Assembly: GCA_024742475.1 (NCBI GenBank)
Contig: JANSYI010000046.1
Location: forward strand, 1-56,814
DNA from: a bacterium
Lineage (GTDB): Bacteria > Myxococcota_A > Polyangia > Nannocystales > Nannocystaceae
Reading direction: 5' to 3'
DNA length: 56,814 bases
A program made the translations under genes and the position numbers. This document shows positions 42,504 to 50,186 of this stretch, piece after piece. The first letter of the stretch is position 1. Every line of letters starts with the position of its first letter. A model generated the notes under the pieces. It had not been told where the DNA came from and ran no database searches. It saw only the letters and a list, made by a program, of their open reading frames with translations.

Positions 42504-43109
42504 TCATGCGCCGGGTCGCGTGCGCGCGAAGCTCTCGCGATCGGCCCAGTGTTTGCCCAACTCCACCAGCTTGGGGTGCGCGGAGACGTCGTACGTCTCG
42601 CGGAACTGCATCCACTCGAGCGTCGTGACCATCGCAATCTCGGGAAGCCCGAGCTTGTGCACCTGCGACAGCCAAGGGCCCGTGGCCCACTGCTCCAGCC
42701 ACTGCATCGCGCTGGCAGCCCGCTGCTTCTGCTTGGCCGCATAGCTCGACGACTGTGCGGTCACCCCGTCGCGTGCGAGGTAGAAGGCGTTGATCAGGGA
42801 GTCGAGCGCGCCGTCGATGACCGTCATGAGGTTCCGCTCGTGCAGGTTGTCGGCGTTGAAGCGCTCCAACTCTCCGGGCCCACGCTCGTTGACCAGGTAC
42901 TCGCAGATCGTCGACGAGTCGAGGATGGAGAGCTCACCGACGGTCACCGTCGGCACCTTCCACACCGGGTTGGCCGCCCGCATGCGTCTTTGTCCGTCGT
43001 CTTCGGCCGTGTCGACGAGGTCGACCTCGATGCCCAGCTCGTGGGCGACGATGCGAACGCGTCGGACGTAGGGGGACGTCGTAGTGCCGTAGAGGGTCAG
43101 GCCGCTCAT
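42504..43109 (-). CDS. Glutathione S-transferase family protein
   Basis: A 201-residue GST-like protein. The start at 43109 gives SGLTLYGTTTSPYVRRVRIVAHELGIEVDLVD, the thioredoxin-like N-domain with a conserved cis-Pro in KVPTVTVGE and the glutathione-binding LDSSTICEYL. The helical C-domain includes DGALDSLINAFYL and a QRAASAMQWLEQ segment. No N-terminal catalytic Cys is visible and a Ser/Thr (TTSPY) is in the active-site position, so it is probably a Ser-type or substrate-binding GST. Its target is unknown. Confidence 0.88.
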   Translation of the reverse strand: MSGLTLYGTTTSPYVRRVRIVAHELGIEVDLVDTAEDDGQRRMRAANPVWKVPTVTVGELSILDSSTICEYLVNERGPGELERFNADNLHERNLMTVIDGALDSLINAFYLARDGVTAQSSSYAAKQKQRAASAMQWLEQWATGPWLSQVHKLGLPEIAMVTTLEWMQFRETYDVSAHPKLVELGKHWADRESFARTRPGA

Positions 43110-43183
43110 CGAGGCTGAGAATACCCCTGCTCCGGGTACGCCGAAAAATCGGAGCCACGCGCCGCCCGTGCTAGGGCGATCGT

Positions 43184-43987
43184 GTGAAGGCTCGTCAGGC
43201 GCTCGTGCTGGTCGCGACCATGGCTGCGTGCGCTCAGGCGCCGACGGAGTCGAGCGAGCCAGACCTCGAGGTCCCCGATGCGGTCGTGATCGACGACTAT
43301 CCCGTGGACGCGGAGGCGCTGTACGCCGAGTTCGCCCCGCTGCCCTCGGGTCCCGTGGCCGTCGACTACGACGTGAAGGGACCAGGCGGGATGAAGGGGA
43401 CGATGAACGTGGTCGTCGCCGAGGGGTCCCGGCGCGCCGAGGCATGGACGCTGCAGATGCCCATGCCCGATGGCGAGACGATGACGATCGACGGCCGAGC
43501 GGTCCAGAGCCCCTCTGTCTCGTGGACCGACGCAGCGGAGGGCTCGGCCCAGGCGGTGCCGCTTCCGCTCGGGCGCATCGGCGCGGCGTTCTTCGAGCTC
43601 GATGTCGACACCCAGCACGCCGTCGTCGACCACGTCCGCACGTGGCATCGCGAAGTCGCACGTGGTCGTGATGCGCATCCGGGCGCCGTCGACACCGTGG
43701 CGGGGCAGTCGTGCCTTCGCACGCAGACCGCCGGCCAGGTCCTGTGTGTCTGGGAGGCCACGGGGCTTCCCCTGGAGTACCGCTCCGAGGCGTTCGTGGT
43801 GGTGGCCACCTCGGTCCGGGTAGGCGTCAACGTCGAGGATGGGACTTTCGCGGTCCCTCCAGGCGCACCCCTGCGGGCCGACGCGCTGCAGACGTTCGAT
43901 GAGGCCGCGAGCCTGAGCAAGCTGGCCTCGGGCAACCTGGCCGAGCTGCCCAGCCTGCTGCAACCGCGGCTTCGGCTTCCGGGCTGA
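43184..43987 (+). CDS. Secreted lipoprotein of unknown function
   Basis: A 267-residue lipoprotein starting at GTG 43184; signal peptide with the lipobox MAAC. After a short acidic linker there is a beta-rich domain of about 220 residues (VAVDYDVKGPGGMKGTMNVVVAEGS, PLPLGRIGAAFFELDVDTQ, AGQSCLRTQTAGQVLCVWEATGLPLEYR), with two Cys 12 residues apart and probably disulphide-linked. The pattern of a GxxxxVYDV-like strand and a final amphipathic stretch recalls outer-membrane-lipoprotein carrier-like (DUF4412) domains, which is only a suggestion. Confidence 0.75.
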   Translation: MKARQALVLVATMAACAQAPTESSEPDLEVPDAVVIDDYPVDAEALYAEFAPLPSGPVAVDYDVKGPGGMKGTMNVVVAEGSRRAEAWTLQMPMPDGETMTIDGRAVQSPSVSWTDAAEGSAQAVPLPLGRIGAAFFELDVDTQHAVVDHVRTWHREVARGRDAHPGAVDTVAGQSCLRTQTAGQVLCVWEATGLPLEYRSEAFVVVATSVRVGVNVEDGTFAVPPGAPLRADALQTFDEAASLSKLASGNLAELPSLLQPRLRLPG

Positions 43988-44052
43988 GTGCTGGCCGGCG
44001 CTGCAATGTTGCATCGGGGCCCGTGAGTCCGCACCGCGGCGCGGGGACGCAG

Positions 44053-44457
44053 ATGGCAGTACACTGCCGCCCGAGGTTCGTGGTGGCAGACGAAGATCGC
44101 ATCCAGTCGTTCGCAGAGTTTTGGCCGTACTACATCGGAGAGCATCGCGACCCGACGTGCCGGGCATTGCACTACTTCGGTACCTCGATGGCGATCACCG
44201 CGGCGATCGCTGCGGTCGTTGCCGGCAACCCTTGGCTGGTGCTCCTGGGCTTCGTGCTCGGCTACGGACCGGCCTGGGTTGGCCACTTCTTCATCGAGCA
44301 CAACCGTCCGGCCACCTTCAAGTACCCGCTGTGGTCGCTGGCCTCGGACTTCAAGATGCTCTTCTACTTCGCGACCGGGCGAATCTCGGGCGAGGTGGAG
44401 CGGCTGTACGGCAGCCGTGCGCCCTCCAAGGACGCGCCGCTGCGCTCGCGGACCTGA
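44053..44457 (+). CDS. Mpo1-like (DUF962) integral membrane protein
   Basis: A 134-residue membrane protein of the DUF962/Mpo1 family, whose yeast member is an Fe-dependent dioxygenase of 2-hydroxy fatty acids. It has the family motifs SFAEFWPYYIGEHRDPTCRALHYFGT, the two hydrophobic helices (AITAAIAAVVAGNPWLVLLGFVLGYGPAWVG) and GHFFIEHNRPATFKYPLWSL. The histidines in EHRDP, LHYFG and GHFFIEHN match the putative iron ligands. The start is uncertain: ATG 44053 has a GGGGA box upstream, GTG 44023 is longer. Bacterial function is untested. Confidence 0.88.
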   Translation: MAVHCRPRFVVADEDRIQSFAEFWPYYIGEHRDPTCRALHYFGTSMAITAAIAAVVAGNPWLVLLGFVLGYGPAWVGHFFIEHNRPATFKYPLWSLASDFKMLFYFATGRISGEVERLYGSRAPSKDAPLRSRT

Positions 44458-44562
44458 GCCGGGCGGCCGTATTCCCGGGCCGCGCGTGAGTCCTCGCGCA
44501 CGAGAAGAAAGCGAAAAATAGTCTGCAACGGGGGAGGTCGGTGGCCGACGGGGTCGGTGCTC

Positions 44563-45300
44563 ATGACCACCGCCGAACACCTCCCCGCACGTCAGTCCTC
44601 CCTCAGTGGCGCTCGCGTCCTGGTCGTTCAAACCCGCCCTATCTCCGCGCTGGGCATGGGTACCGCAGTCGTCCGGCGCGGGGGCCGGGTCAACGTGTGC
44701 CGCTCCAGCATGGCCGCGCTCGACGTGCTCGCCGACGCGTCCACCAGCTTCGACGCCGCCGTGCTCGATGGCGAGATCAGCCGGGCCAACCTGCTGCGCG
44801 TGGCTCGGGCGCTGCGCGAGCGCTCCAGCCCGTGTATGGCGGTCGGCGTGGCCAGCGTGACCGACGACGCCTCGGTCCGCCGGCTGGTCGAGGCGGGGGT
44901 CAACGAGCTCGTCATTCCGCCGCTCACGGCCCACGCCGTCGTCGAGGCCACCTCTCGGTGCGTACTCGAGACGCACCGGCTTCGCGCGCAGGTCGCCAGC
45001 GCTCCTCTGACGGCGCGGCGACGCGGCCCGCCGCACTGGAATCAGGCCAGCCCTTCGCGGCCGGTCCCTCGTTTCAACCCCGACATCGAGCAAGCGGTCG
45101 ACCGCTACGCCGAGCTCGTTCGCCTCACGCCGCGCGAGGCATCCGTCCTCAAGCTCATCGCGCTCGGCTATATCTACGACGAGATCGGCGAGGTGCTCTC
45201 GATCGCGGGCCGCACCGTCAAGATGCACGCCGCCAACGTCCGAAAGAAGGTCGGCGCGCCCAACCGCATGGCCCTCGTTCGCAAGGTGCTCTCCGCGTGA
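44563..45300 (+). CDS. LuxR-type regulator with degenerate receiver domain
   Basis: A 245-residue protein (GTG 44557 also possible). The N-terminal 125 residues keep a receiver-like alternation (VLVVQTRP, AAVLDGEIS, VNELVIPPLTAHAV), but the acidic pocket is QT in place of DD and the conserved lysine is missing; only the aspartate in LDGE is left. The C-terminal GerE helix-turn-helix is intact: LTPREASVLKLIALGYIYDEIGEVLSIAGRTVKMHAANVRKKVG. Such regulators usually act without phosphorylation, responding to ligand or partner binding. It overlaps the next small frame at its stop codon. Confidence 0.88.
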   Translation: MTTAEHLPARQSSLSGARVLVVQTRPISALGMGTAVVRRGGRVNVCRSSMAALDVLADASTSFDAAVLDGEISRANLLRVARALRERSSPCMAVGVASVTDDASVRRLVEAGVNELVIPPLTAHAVVEATSRCVLETHRLRAQVASAPLTARRRGPPHWNQASPSRPVPRFNPDIEQAVDRYAELVRLTPREASVLKLIALGYIYDEIGEVLSIAGRTVKMHAANVRKKVGAPNRMALVRKVLSA

Positions 45301-45611
45301 TCCTCTGGGCGGTGGTCCTCGCGTCGGCGCTCCGTGACTGCCACGAAGAGCACCTCGACTGCCTCGAGGCGTGCGCGGACCAGTGTGTCAGCACCGACTG
45401 CACCTCTCCGTGCGTGCGGGCGTGTCGGCGCGGTCTCCCGCGATGCCAGCGCGAGGTTCGTCGAGCCGGGCGGCGGTTCTCCTCCCGCTCCGATGTGCTC
45501 TACTGGCGCGGTGAGCATCGTGCACGAGGACGACGTCGAGTGGGTGAACACGCAGCGCGGGACGGTCTTCGAGAACCGCCGGCGCAAGCTCGCGGCCGCA
45601 GCCGGCGGTGA
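45297..45611 (+). CDS. Possible small Cys-rich protein
   Basis: A 104-residue frame starting at a GTG that overlaps the LuxR stop by four bases. The first 14 residues are hydrophobic (ILWAVVLASAL), like a short signal peptide, and the next 45 carry eight cysteines (CHEEHLDCLEACADQC ... CTSPCVRACRRGLPRC). The remaining basic tail overlaps the cupin gene and may not be real; the true protein could end earlier in another arrangement. The regular cysteine spacing argues for coding, but I cannot exclude chance. Confidence 0.4.
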   Translation: MILWAVVLASALRDCHEEHLDCLEACADQCVSTDCTSPCVRACRRGLPRCQREVRRAGRRFSSRSDVLYWRGEHRARGRRRVGEHAARDGLREPPAQARGRSRR

Positions 45612-46083
45612 GCGCATCGGCTGTAGTCTCACCGAGGTGCCGCCGGGCAAGACGGCCTGGCCGTTCCATGCGCACCTCGGCAACGAAGAGGCGATCTACG
45701 TGCTCGAGGGTCGAGGCACGCTGCGGCTCGGCGAGGCGCAGCGGACCCTGAAGGCGGGAGACTACGTGGCGTTCCTGGCCCACGAGGACGCGGCGCACCA
45801 GGTGATCAACACCTCCGATGCGCCGCTTCGTTATCTCGCGCTCTCGACGATGAACCCCACCGACGTCGTCGTCTACCCGGACTCGGGCAAGCGGGGCATC
45901 TTTGCCGGGGGCGCGCCGGGTCTCGCCAGCCGCACGTTCACGGCGTTCGTGCCCGACGAGGCGGGGGTCGAGTACTGGGAGGGCGAGCCGACCGGAGAGG
46001 CGGAGGCGCGCCGCGAGGCCGAGATCGAAGAGCAGGTCGACGACCAGCTCGAGGCGATGAAGAAGCGCCTCGACCTGGACTGA
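45511..46083 (+). CDS. Cupin-domain protein
   Basis: A 190-residue cupin starting at GTG 45511 (ATG 45493 is an alternative); it begins SIVHEDDVEWV, which matches the family. The barrel shows the two cupin motifs as PFHAHLGNEEAIYVLEGRGTLRLG and AHEDAAHQVINTSDAPLRYLALST. His and Glu residues in the motifs could bind a metal. The C-terminal region has GKRGIFAGGAPG and a charged helix. Members of this group are usually sugar- or metal-binding; the reaction is unknown. Confidence 0.85.
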   Translation: MSIVHEDDVEWVNTQRGTVFENRRRKLAAAAGGERIGCSLTEVPPGKTAWPFHAHLGNEEAIYVLEGRGTLRLGEAQRTLKAGDYVAFLAHEDAAHQVINTSDAPLRYLALSTMNPTDVVVYPDSGKRGIFAGGAPGLASRTFTAFVPDEAGVEYWEGEPTGEAEARREAEIEEQVDDQLEAMKKRLDLD

Positions 46084-46095
46084 GCGCCGTGGTCC

Positions 46096-46323
46096 TCAGC
46101 GCGCTGGAGCGACGCGCAACCCCGACTCGCCGTCGAGCGACGCAGCGGCCGCCGCGGCTTCACGCGCGTTGGTGAAGGTGACGTATCCGAAGCCGCGATG
46201 CGGGCCTTGGGGTTCGCGTCGGATCAGGCGGATGGACTCGACGCTGGCGAACCGATCGAACAGCTCACGCAGAAACTCCGTGTCTGCGCTCGGTGGTAGG
46301 CCGCCAACGTACAAGGTGCTCAT
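46096..46323 (-). CDS. Minimal RRM RNA-binding protein
   Basis: A 75-residue protein that is just one RRM: RNP2 LYVGGL at residues 4-9, a PPSADTEFLRELFDRFASVESIRLI helix-strand region and RNP1 RGFGYVTF. It ends with LRVAPAR, the last strand. Such minimal RRMs occur in cyanobacteria and other bacteria as RNA chaperones. It is the third RRM gene in 5 kb. Confidence 0.9.
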   Translation of the reverse strand: MSTLYVGGLPPSADTEFLRELFDRFASVESIRLIRREPQGPHRGFGYVTFTNAREAAAAAASLDGESGLRVAPAR

Positions 46324-46378
46324 CTGTCCTGACCCGGACTACAACCTAGCGTTCCCGGATCCGCGGCGCCAGCCGGAT

Positions 46379-47014
46379 TCAAGCCGCGCCGTCGGCGCGC
46401 TGCGCCCGCTTGCGCGCCTTGGCCTCAGCGATGAGCCCCTTGATGTTGCTCGTGTGCCGGACCCAGATGAGGGCCGACGAGGCCAGCGCGGCGGCAACGT
46501 AGGCGTCGGGTTTGTCGGCGATCAACATGCACAAGCAGATCGACGTGACGGCGGTCAGTGAGCCGACGGCGCTGGTCCGTGTGAGCACCAAGCCCTGCAC
46601 GTACATGACCATCGCGGCGAGCGCGACGGGCGGATCGAGCGCGACGAAGATGCCCAGGCCGCACGCGACGCCCTTGCCGCCGCGAAAGCGCAGGTACACG
46701 GGAAAGATGTGGCCGACGACGGTCATGAACGCGACGCCGCCTAGTGGCCAGCTGGGGTCGTCGAGCTGCCCCAGGGCCCACGAGGACGACGCCAGCCACA
46801 CCGGGGTCGCGGCCTTGAGCACGTCGAGCGCGAACACCACCAGGCCCAGCTTGGTGCCCAGGGCCCGCGCCGCGTTCGTCGCCCCGATGTTTCCCGACCC
46901 GACGGTGCGCAGGTCGATGCCCCTGGCGCGCGCGAGCAGCACACCCATCGGGATCGCGCCCATCAGGTACGCGGCGACCCACCACGCGGGCGCGCTCTGC
47001 AGCAGGGTGTCCAC
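46379..47014 (-). CDS. plsY: Glycerol-3-phosphate acyltransferase PlsY
   Basis: A 211-residue integral membrane enzyme that acylates glycerol-3-phosphate with acyl-phosphate, the first step of phospholipid synthesis. The three PlsY motifs are present: GSGNIGATNAAR (residues about 39-50), GHIFPVYLRFRGGKGVA (about 102-118) and a weaker third near TSNIKGL. At least five hydrophobic segments are visible. It is the last gene of the his cluster on the minus strand, 42 bases after hisIE, although not functionally linked to it. Confidence 0.95.
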   Translation of the reverse strand: MDTLLQSAPAWWVAAYLMGAIPMGVLLARARGIDLRTVGSGNIGATNAARALGTKLGLVVFALDVLKAATPVWLASSSWALGQLDDPSWPLGGVAFMTVVGHIFPVYLRFRGGKGVACGLGIFVALDPPVALAAMVMYVQGLVLTRTSAVGSLTAVTSICLCMLIADKPDAYVAAALASSALIWVRHTSNIKGLIAEAKARKRAQRADGAA

Positions 47015-47056
47015 GGTCGAGCGTAGGATACGCGGGATCCCGCTCGCGAGCCGTGA

Positions 47057-47746
47057 CTAGCCTCGCGCGGCCTTCTCGTCGATGCCGCTGACACCGAAGC
47101 GCCGCGCGAACTCGGCGGCCACGTCGGACCACGAGACGTCCCGCGACGCCAGACCCACCATCGCGTGAAACACCAGGTCGGCCGCTTCGCTCGCCACGCG
47201 GTCGGGGGTCTCGCCGCGAAGCGCTTCGATGAGCTCGCCGGCTTCCTCGGTGATCTTCGAGGCGATCTTCTCCACGCCTTTGTCGAGCAGCGAGCGGACG
47301 TAGCTCTTGCCCTGAGCGTTGGTCGACCCGCGGCCCGCCTTGCGATCGAGGATCGTCTCGAACACGCGCCCGAGCATGTTGCCCGCCGGGCCGTCGTCGG
47401 TCTCGGTCTGGGGGAGGAGAGGCGCGAAGAAGCAGCTCGTGGTTCCCGTGTGGCACGTGGGCCCCTGCGGGAGCGCCTGCACGAGCAGCGCGTCGCGGTC
47501 ACAGTCGGTGCGGAGTTCCACCAAGTCGAGCGTGTTGCCCGACGTCTCGCCCTTTTCCCACAGCGACTGCCGCGAACGGCTGAAGAAGGTGACGTGCCCG
47601 CTGTGGGCGGTCGCCGCGAGCGCGTCGCGGTTCATGTAGCCGACCATGAGCACCTTGCCCGAGTGCGCATGCTGAACGACGGCGACCACCAGGCCACGCT
47701 CGTCGGACTTCAGGCTAGACCACACCGCGTCGGCGTCGAAGGACAT
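47057..47746 (-). CDS. hisI: Bifunctional phosphoribosyl-AMP cyclohydrolase/phosphoribosyl-ATP pyrophosphatase
   Basis: A 229-residue HisIE fusion for the second and third steps of histidine synthesis. The HisI part (1-120) has GKVLMVGYMNRDALAAT, VTFFSRSRQSLWEKGETSGN, and the zinc site DCDRDALLVQALPQGPTCHTGTTSCF. The HisE part (about 125-229) has RVFETILDRK, KITEEAGELIEAL and EAADLVFHAMVGL. The two domains are complete. It is 19 bases after hisF in the operon. Confidence 0.96.
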   Translation of the reverse strand: MSFDADAVWSSLKSDERGLVVAVVQHAHSGKVLMVGYMNRDALAATAHSGHVTFFSRSRQSLWEKGETSGNTLDLVELRTDCDRDALLVQALPQGPTCHTGTTSCFFAPLLPQTETDDGPAGNMLGRVFETILDRKAGRGSTNAQGKSYVRSLLDKGVEKIASKITEEAGELIEALRGETPDRVASEAADLVFHAMVGLASRDVSWSDVAAEFARRFGVSGIDEKAARG

Positions 47747-47765
47747 GGCCGCGGTTGTAGCAGCC

Positions 47766-48557
47766 CTACCGCGAGGGTCGCACGGGGATGTTGTTCTCGT
47801 GCAGGTAGCCCTTGGCTTGCCCGATCGAGTACAGGCCGAAGTGGAAGATCGAAGCCGCCAGGGCCGCGTCCGCTTCGCCTTCGCCCGTGGCGAGCCCTTG
47901 GCGCAGGTGCTCGAGAGACCCGACGCCGCCGCTGGCGATGACGGGCACGTCGACGGTGCGCGAGACGGTGCGAGTGATCCACAGGTCGTAGCCCTCGCGG
48001 CTGCCGTCGCGGTCCATACTGGTCAGCAAGATCTCGCCGACGCCGAGCTCGGCGAGCGTGCGGCACCACTGCACCGCCTCGAGGCCGGTGCCTCGCGTGC
48101 CGCCGTGCACGACCACCTCGTAGACCGGTTCACCGTTGTCGGCGGCGATGGGGGGGAGGCGGCGCACATCGACCGCGCCGACGATGCACTGCGAGCCGTA
48201 GCGCGTGGCGAGGTCTTCGATGAGCAACGGGTTGGTGACCGCGGCCGAGTTCACGGCGACCTTGTCGGCGCCTGCGGCGAGCATGCGGTCGACGTCGCGG
48301 GCGCGGCGAATGCCACCGCCGACGGTGACGGGCACGAACAACGACGGAGTCACGCGGCGAATCACGTCGAGGAAGGCCTCACGACCCTCGGTGGTCGCGG
48401 TGATGTCGAGCATGCACAGCTCGTCGGCACCCTGCTTGTCGTAGGCGCGTGCCGCCTCGACCGGGTCCCCCGCGTCTCGCAGGCCGCCAAAGTGCACGCC
48501 TTTGACCACGCGGCCGTTCTTGATGTCCAAACAGGGAATGATGCGTCGCTTCAACAT
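47766..48557 (-). CDS. hisF: Imidazole glycerol phosphate synthase cyclase subunit
   Basis: A 263-residue TIM-barrel enzyme that joins the glutaminase HisH product to make IGP and AICAR. Motifs: MLKRRIIPCLDIKNGRVVKGVHFGG (catalytic Asp in CLDI), TVGGGIRRARDVDRML, DKVAVNSAAV, LLTSMDRDGS (second catalytic Asp) and IASGGVGSLEHL. The start at 48557 overlaps the end of hisA by seven bases. The sequence is standard. Confidence 0.97.
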   Translation of the reverse strand: MLKRRIIPCLDIKNGRVVKGVHFGGLRDAGDPVEAARAYDKQGADELCMLDITATTEGREAFLDVIRRVTPSLFVPVTVGGGIRRARDVDRMLAAGADKVAVNSAAVTNPLLIEDLATRYGSQCIVGAVDVRRLPPIAADNGEPVYEVVVHGGTRGTGLEAVQWCRTLAELGVGEILLTSMDRDGSREGYDLWITRTVSRTVDVPVIASGGVGSLEHLRQGLATGEGEADAALAASIFHFGLYSIGQAKGYLHENNIPVRPSR

Positions 48558-49270
48558 CGGCTCAGCGCCTCCTCGACGGTAAAGGCCCCCTCGTAGAGGG
48601 CGCGTCCCAACACGACGCCTGCGATTCCGGCGCGGGCGCAAGCCTCGATGTGCTCGAGGCTGCCCACGCCGCCGCTGGCGTACACGGGGATGGAAATCTT
48701 GCTTTGAATGGCTGCGGTGGCCTCGACGGCGGGTCCGCCTTGCATGCCATCGCGGGACACGTCGGTGTGCAGCACCGCGGCCGCGCCCCAGCGCTGTGCC
48801 GACTCGGCGAGCTCGACCGCGGAGACTTCGCTCTTCTCCGTCCAGCCGGATACGGCGACCATGCCGTCTCGGGCGTCGGCGGCCACGACGACGCGGTCGG
48901 GGTGCCGCTTGCAGAGGGCCTCGACGGTGGAGGGCTCCTTGATGGCGAGCGTGCCGAGCACGACGCGATCGACCCCGGCGTCGATCAGGGCGTCGACGGT
49001 GGCCGCATCACGAATGCCGCCGCCCGTCTGCACGCGCACGCCATGTTTTGCCGCGGCCTCGCAGATCGACACGATCAGCGCGCGTTGGCTCGGGCGGCCA
49101 TCGAACGCACCGTCGAGATCGACCACGTGAATGCTGCCCGCACCTGCGCGCGCGAAGTCGTTGGCGAGCGCCACGGGATCGTCGGCGTAGGTCGTGACGC
49201 GGTCGCGCTCACCCTGAGCCAGCCGCACCGCTTTGCCGCCCATCAGGTCGATGGCCGGAATGACGATCAT
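48551..49270 (-). CDS. hisA: Phosphoribosylformimino-5-aminoimidazole carboxamide isomerase
   Basis: A 239-residue TIM barrel that isomerises ProFAR to PRFAR. The start is MIVIPAIDLMGGKAVRLAQGE, followed by the HVVDLDGAFDG strand, TGGGIRDAATVDAL, GTLAIKEPS, and YASGGVGSLEHI. It overlaps hisH by four bases (ATGA) and hisF by seven. The sequence is standard. Confidence 0.97.
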   Translation of the reverse strand: MIVIPAIDLMGGKAVRLAQGERDRVTTYADDPVALANDFARAGAGSIHVVDLDGAFDGRPSQRALIVSICEAAAKHGVRVQTGGGIRDAATVDALIDAGVDRVVLGTLAIKEPSTVEALCKRHPDRVVVAADARDGMVAVSGWTEKSEVSAVELAESAQRWGAAAVLHTDVSRDGMQGGPAVEATAAIQSKISIPVYASGGVGSLEHIEACARAGIAGVVLGRALYEGAFTVEEALSRC

Positions 49271-50064
49271 CCCCCGCCCCCGAGCAAGAAGGCGCGCAAG
49301 AACTTGAGTCCGGCCTTTTGGCTCTTCTCGGGGTGGAACTGGCAGCCCAGGATGTTGTCGCGCCGCACGGCTGCGGGAAAGCGAATGCCGCCATACGTCG
49401 TCATCCACATGACGTCGTTGCTGGTCTCGGCCTCCACGTAGTAGCTGTGGACGAAATAGTAGTGGTCGCCGGTCGGCTCGACCGAGTTCCAGCCCATGTG
49501 CGGCACCTTGAGCCGGCGAACGAGCTTGTCCACCGGCTTGGCCCCGGCGGGACTCGACGGCGCGGGGGCAGCCATGCCGCCCATGCCGGTGGGCAGGCTC
49601 GCAGCCCCGTGCGGCTCGCTGGCCGGGTCGGTGGCCATCGTCTGTGCGAGCGCGGTATCGGCTTTGGCTTCCGCAGCCTCGGGAGCGATCTCCTGAGCGC
49701 CGCTTTCCGCGCCGACCTCCATGCCGTCGGGGAACCTGCGACATCGGCCAGGCAGGATGGCGAGGCCCTTCTGACCGTCGTTCTCGTCGCTTCCATCGAA
49801 GAGCAGCTGCATGCCGAGGCAGATCCCCAAGAATGGGTCGCCGCGTCCAATGACCATGCGCAGCGCGTCGCCCATCTGTCCTTCGATGATGTTCTGCGTG
49901 GTGGCGCCGAATGCGCCCTGGCCAGGAAAGACAACGCAGCGGGACTTTGCAACCTCATCGGGGTGCCGCGTCACGGTAACGGCGCCCCCAACCTGAATGA
50001 GAGCGCGTTCCACGCTAGCAATGTTGCCGAGCCCGGCGTCGACGAGGGTGACTTCGCGCGCCAT
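49267..50064 (-). CDS. hisH: Imidazole glycerol phosphate synthase glutaminase subunit with insertion
   Basis: A 265-residue glutaminase that feeds ammonia to HisF. Catalytic triad: C82 in GICLGMQLL, H244 and E246 in QFHPEKS. The start at 50064 is MAREVTLVDAGLGN. HisH is normally about 200-210 residues; here an insertion of about 65-70 residues, rich in Ala, Glu, Pro and Gly (residues about 115-182; AEAKADTALAQTMATDPASE-type composition), lies between FPDG and LKVPHMGWN. It is in frame and looks like a linker, so it is probably a surface loop. First gene of hisH-hisA-hisF-hisIE-plsY. Confidence 0.93.
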   Translation of the reverse strand: MAREVTLVDAGLGNIASVERALIQVGGAVTVTRHPDEVAKSRCVVFPGQGAFGATTQNIIEGQMGDALRMVIGRGDPFLGICLGMQLLFDGSDENDGQKGLAILPGRCRRFPDGMEVGAESGAQEIAPEAAEAKADTALAQTMATDPASEPHGAASLPTGMGGMAAPAPSSPAGAKPVDKLVRRLKVPHMGWNSVEPTGDHYYFVHSYYVEAETSNDVMWMTTYGGIRFPAAVRRDNILGCQFHPEKSQKAGLKFLRAFLLGGGG

Positions 50065-50186
50065 GAAGGCCGCATAGATACCACAAACGACCGCTTCCCG
50101 AGAATCCGGGCGCATGCCCTCCTGCACGGGCTTTCACCTGAGGGTGACCTCAAGTGACACGCCCGCGGGGGGCAGGCTGACCCGGA

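Noticed and set aside
43366..45228. A 620-residue open frame antisense to the lipoprotein, Mpo1-like and LuxR genes
   Set aside because: It crosses three supported genes and shows no domain.
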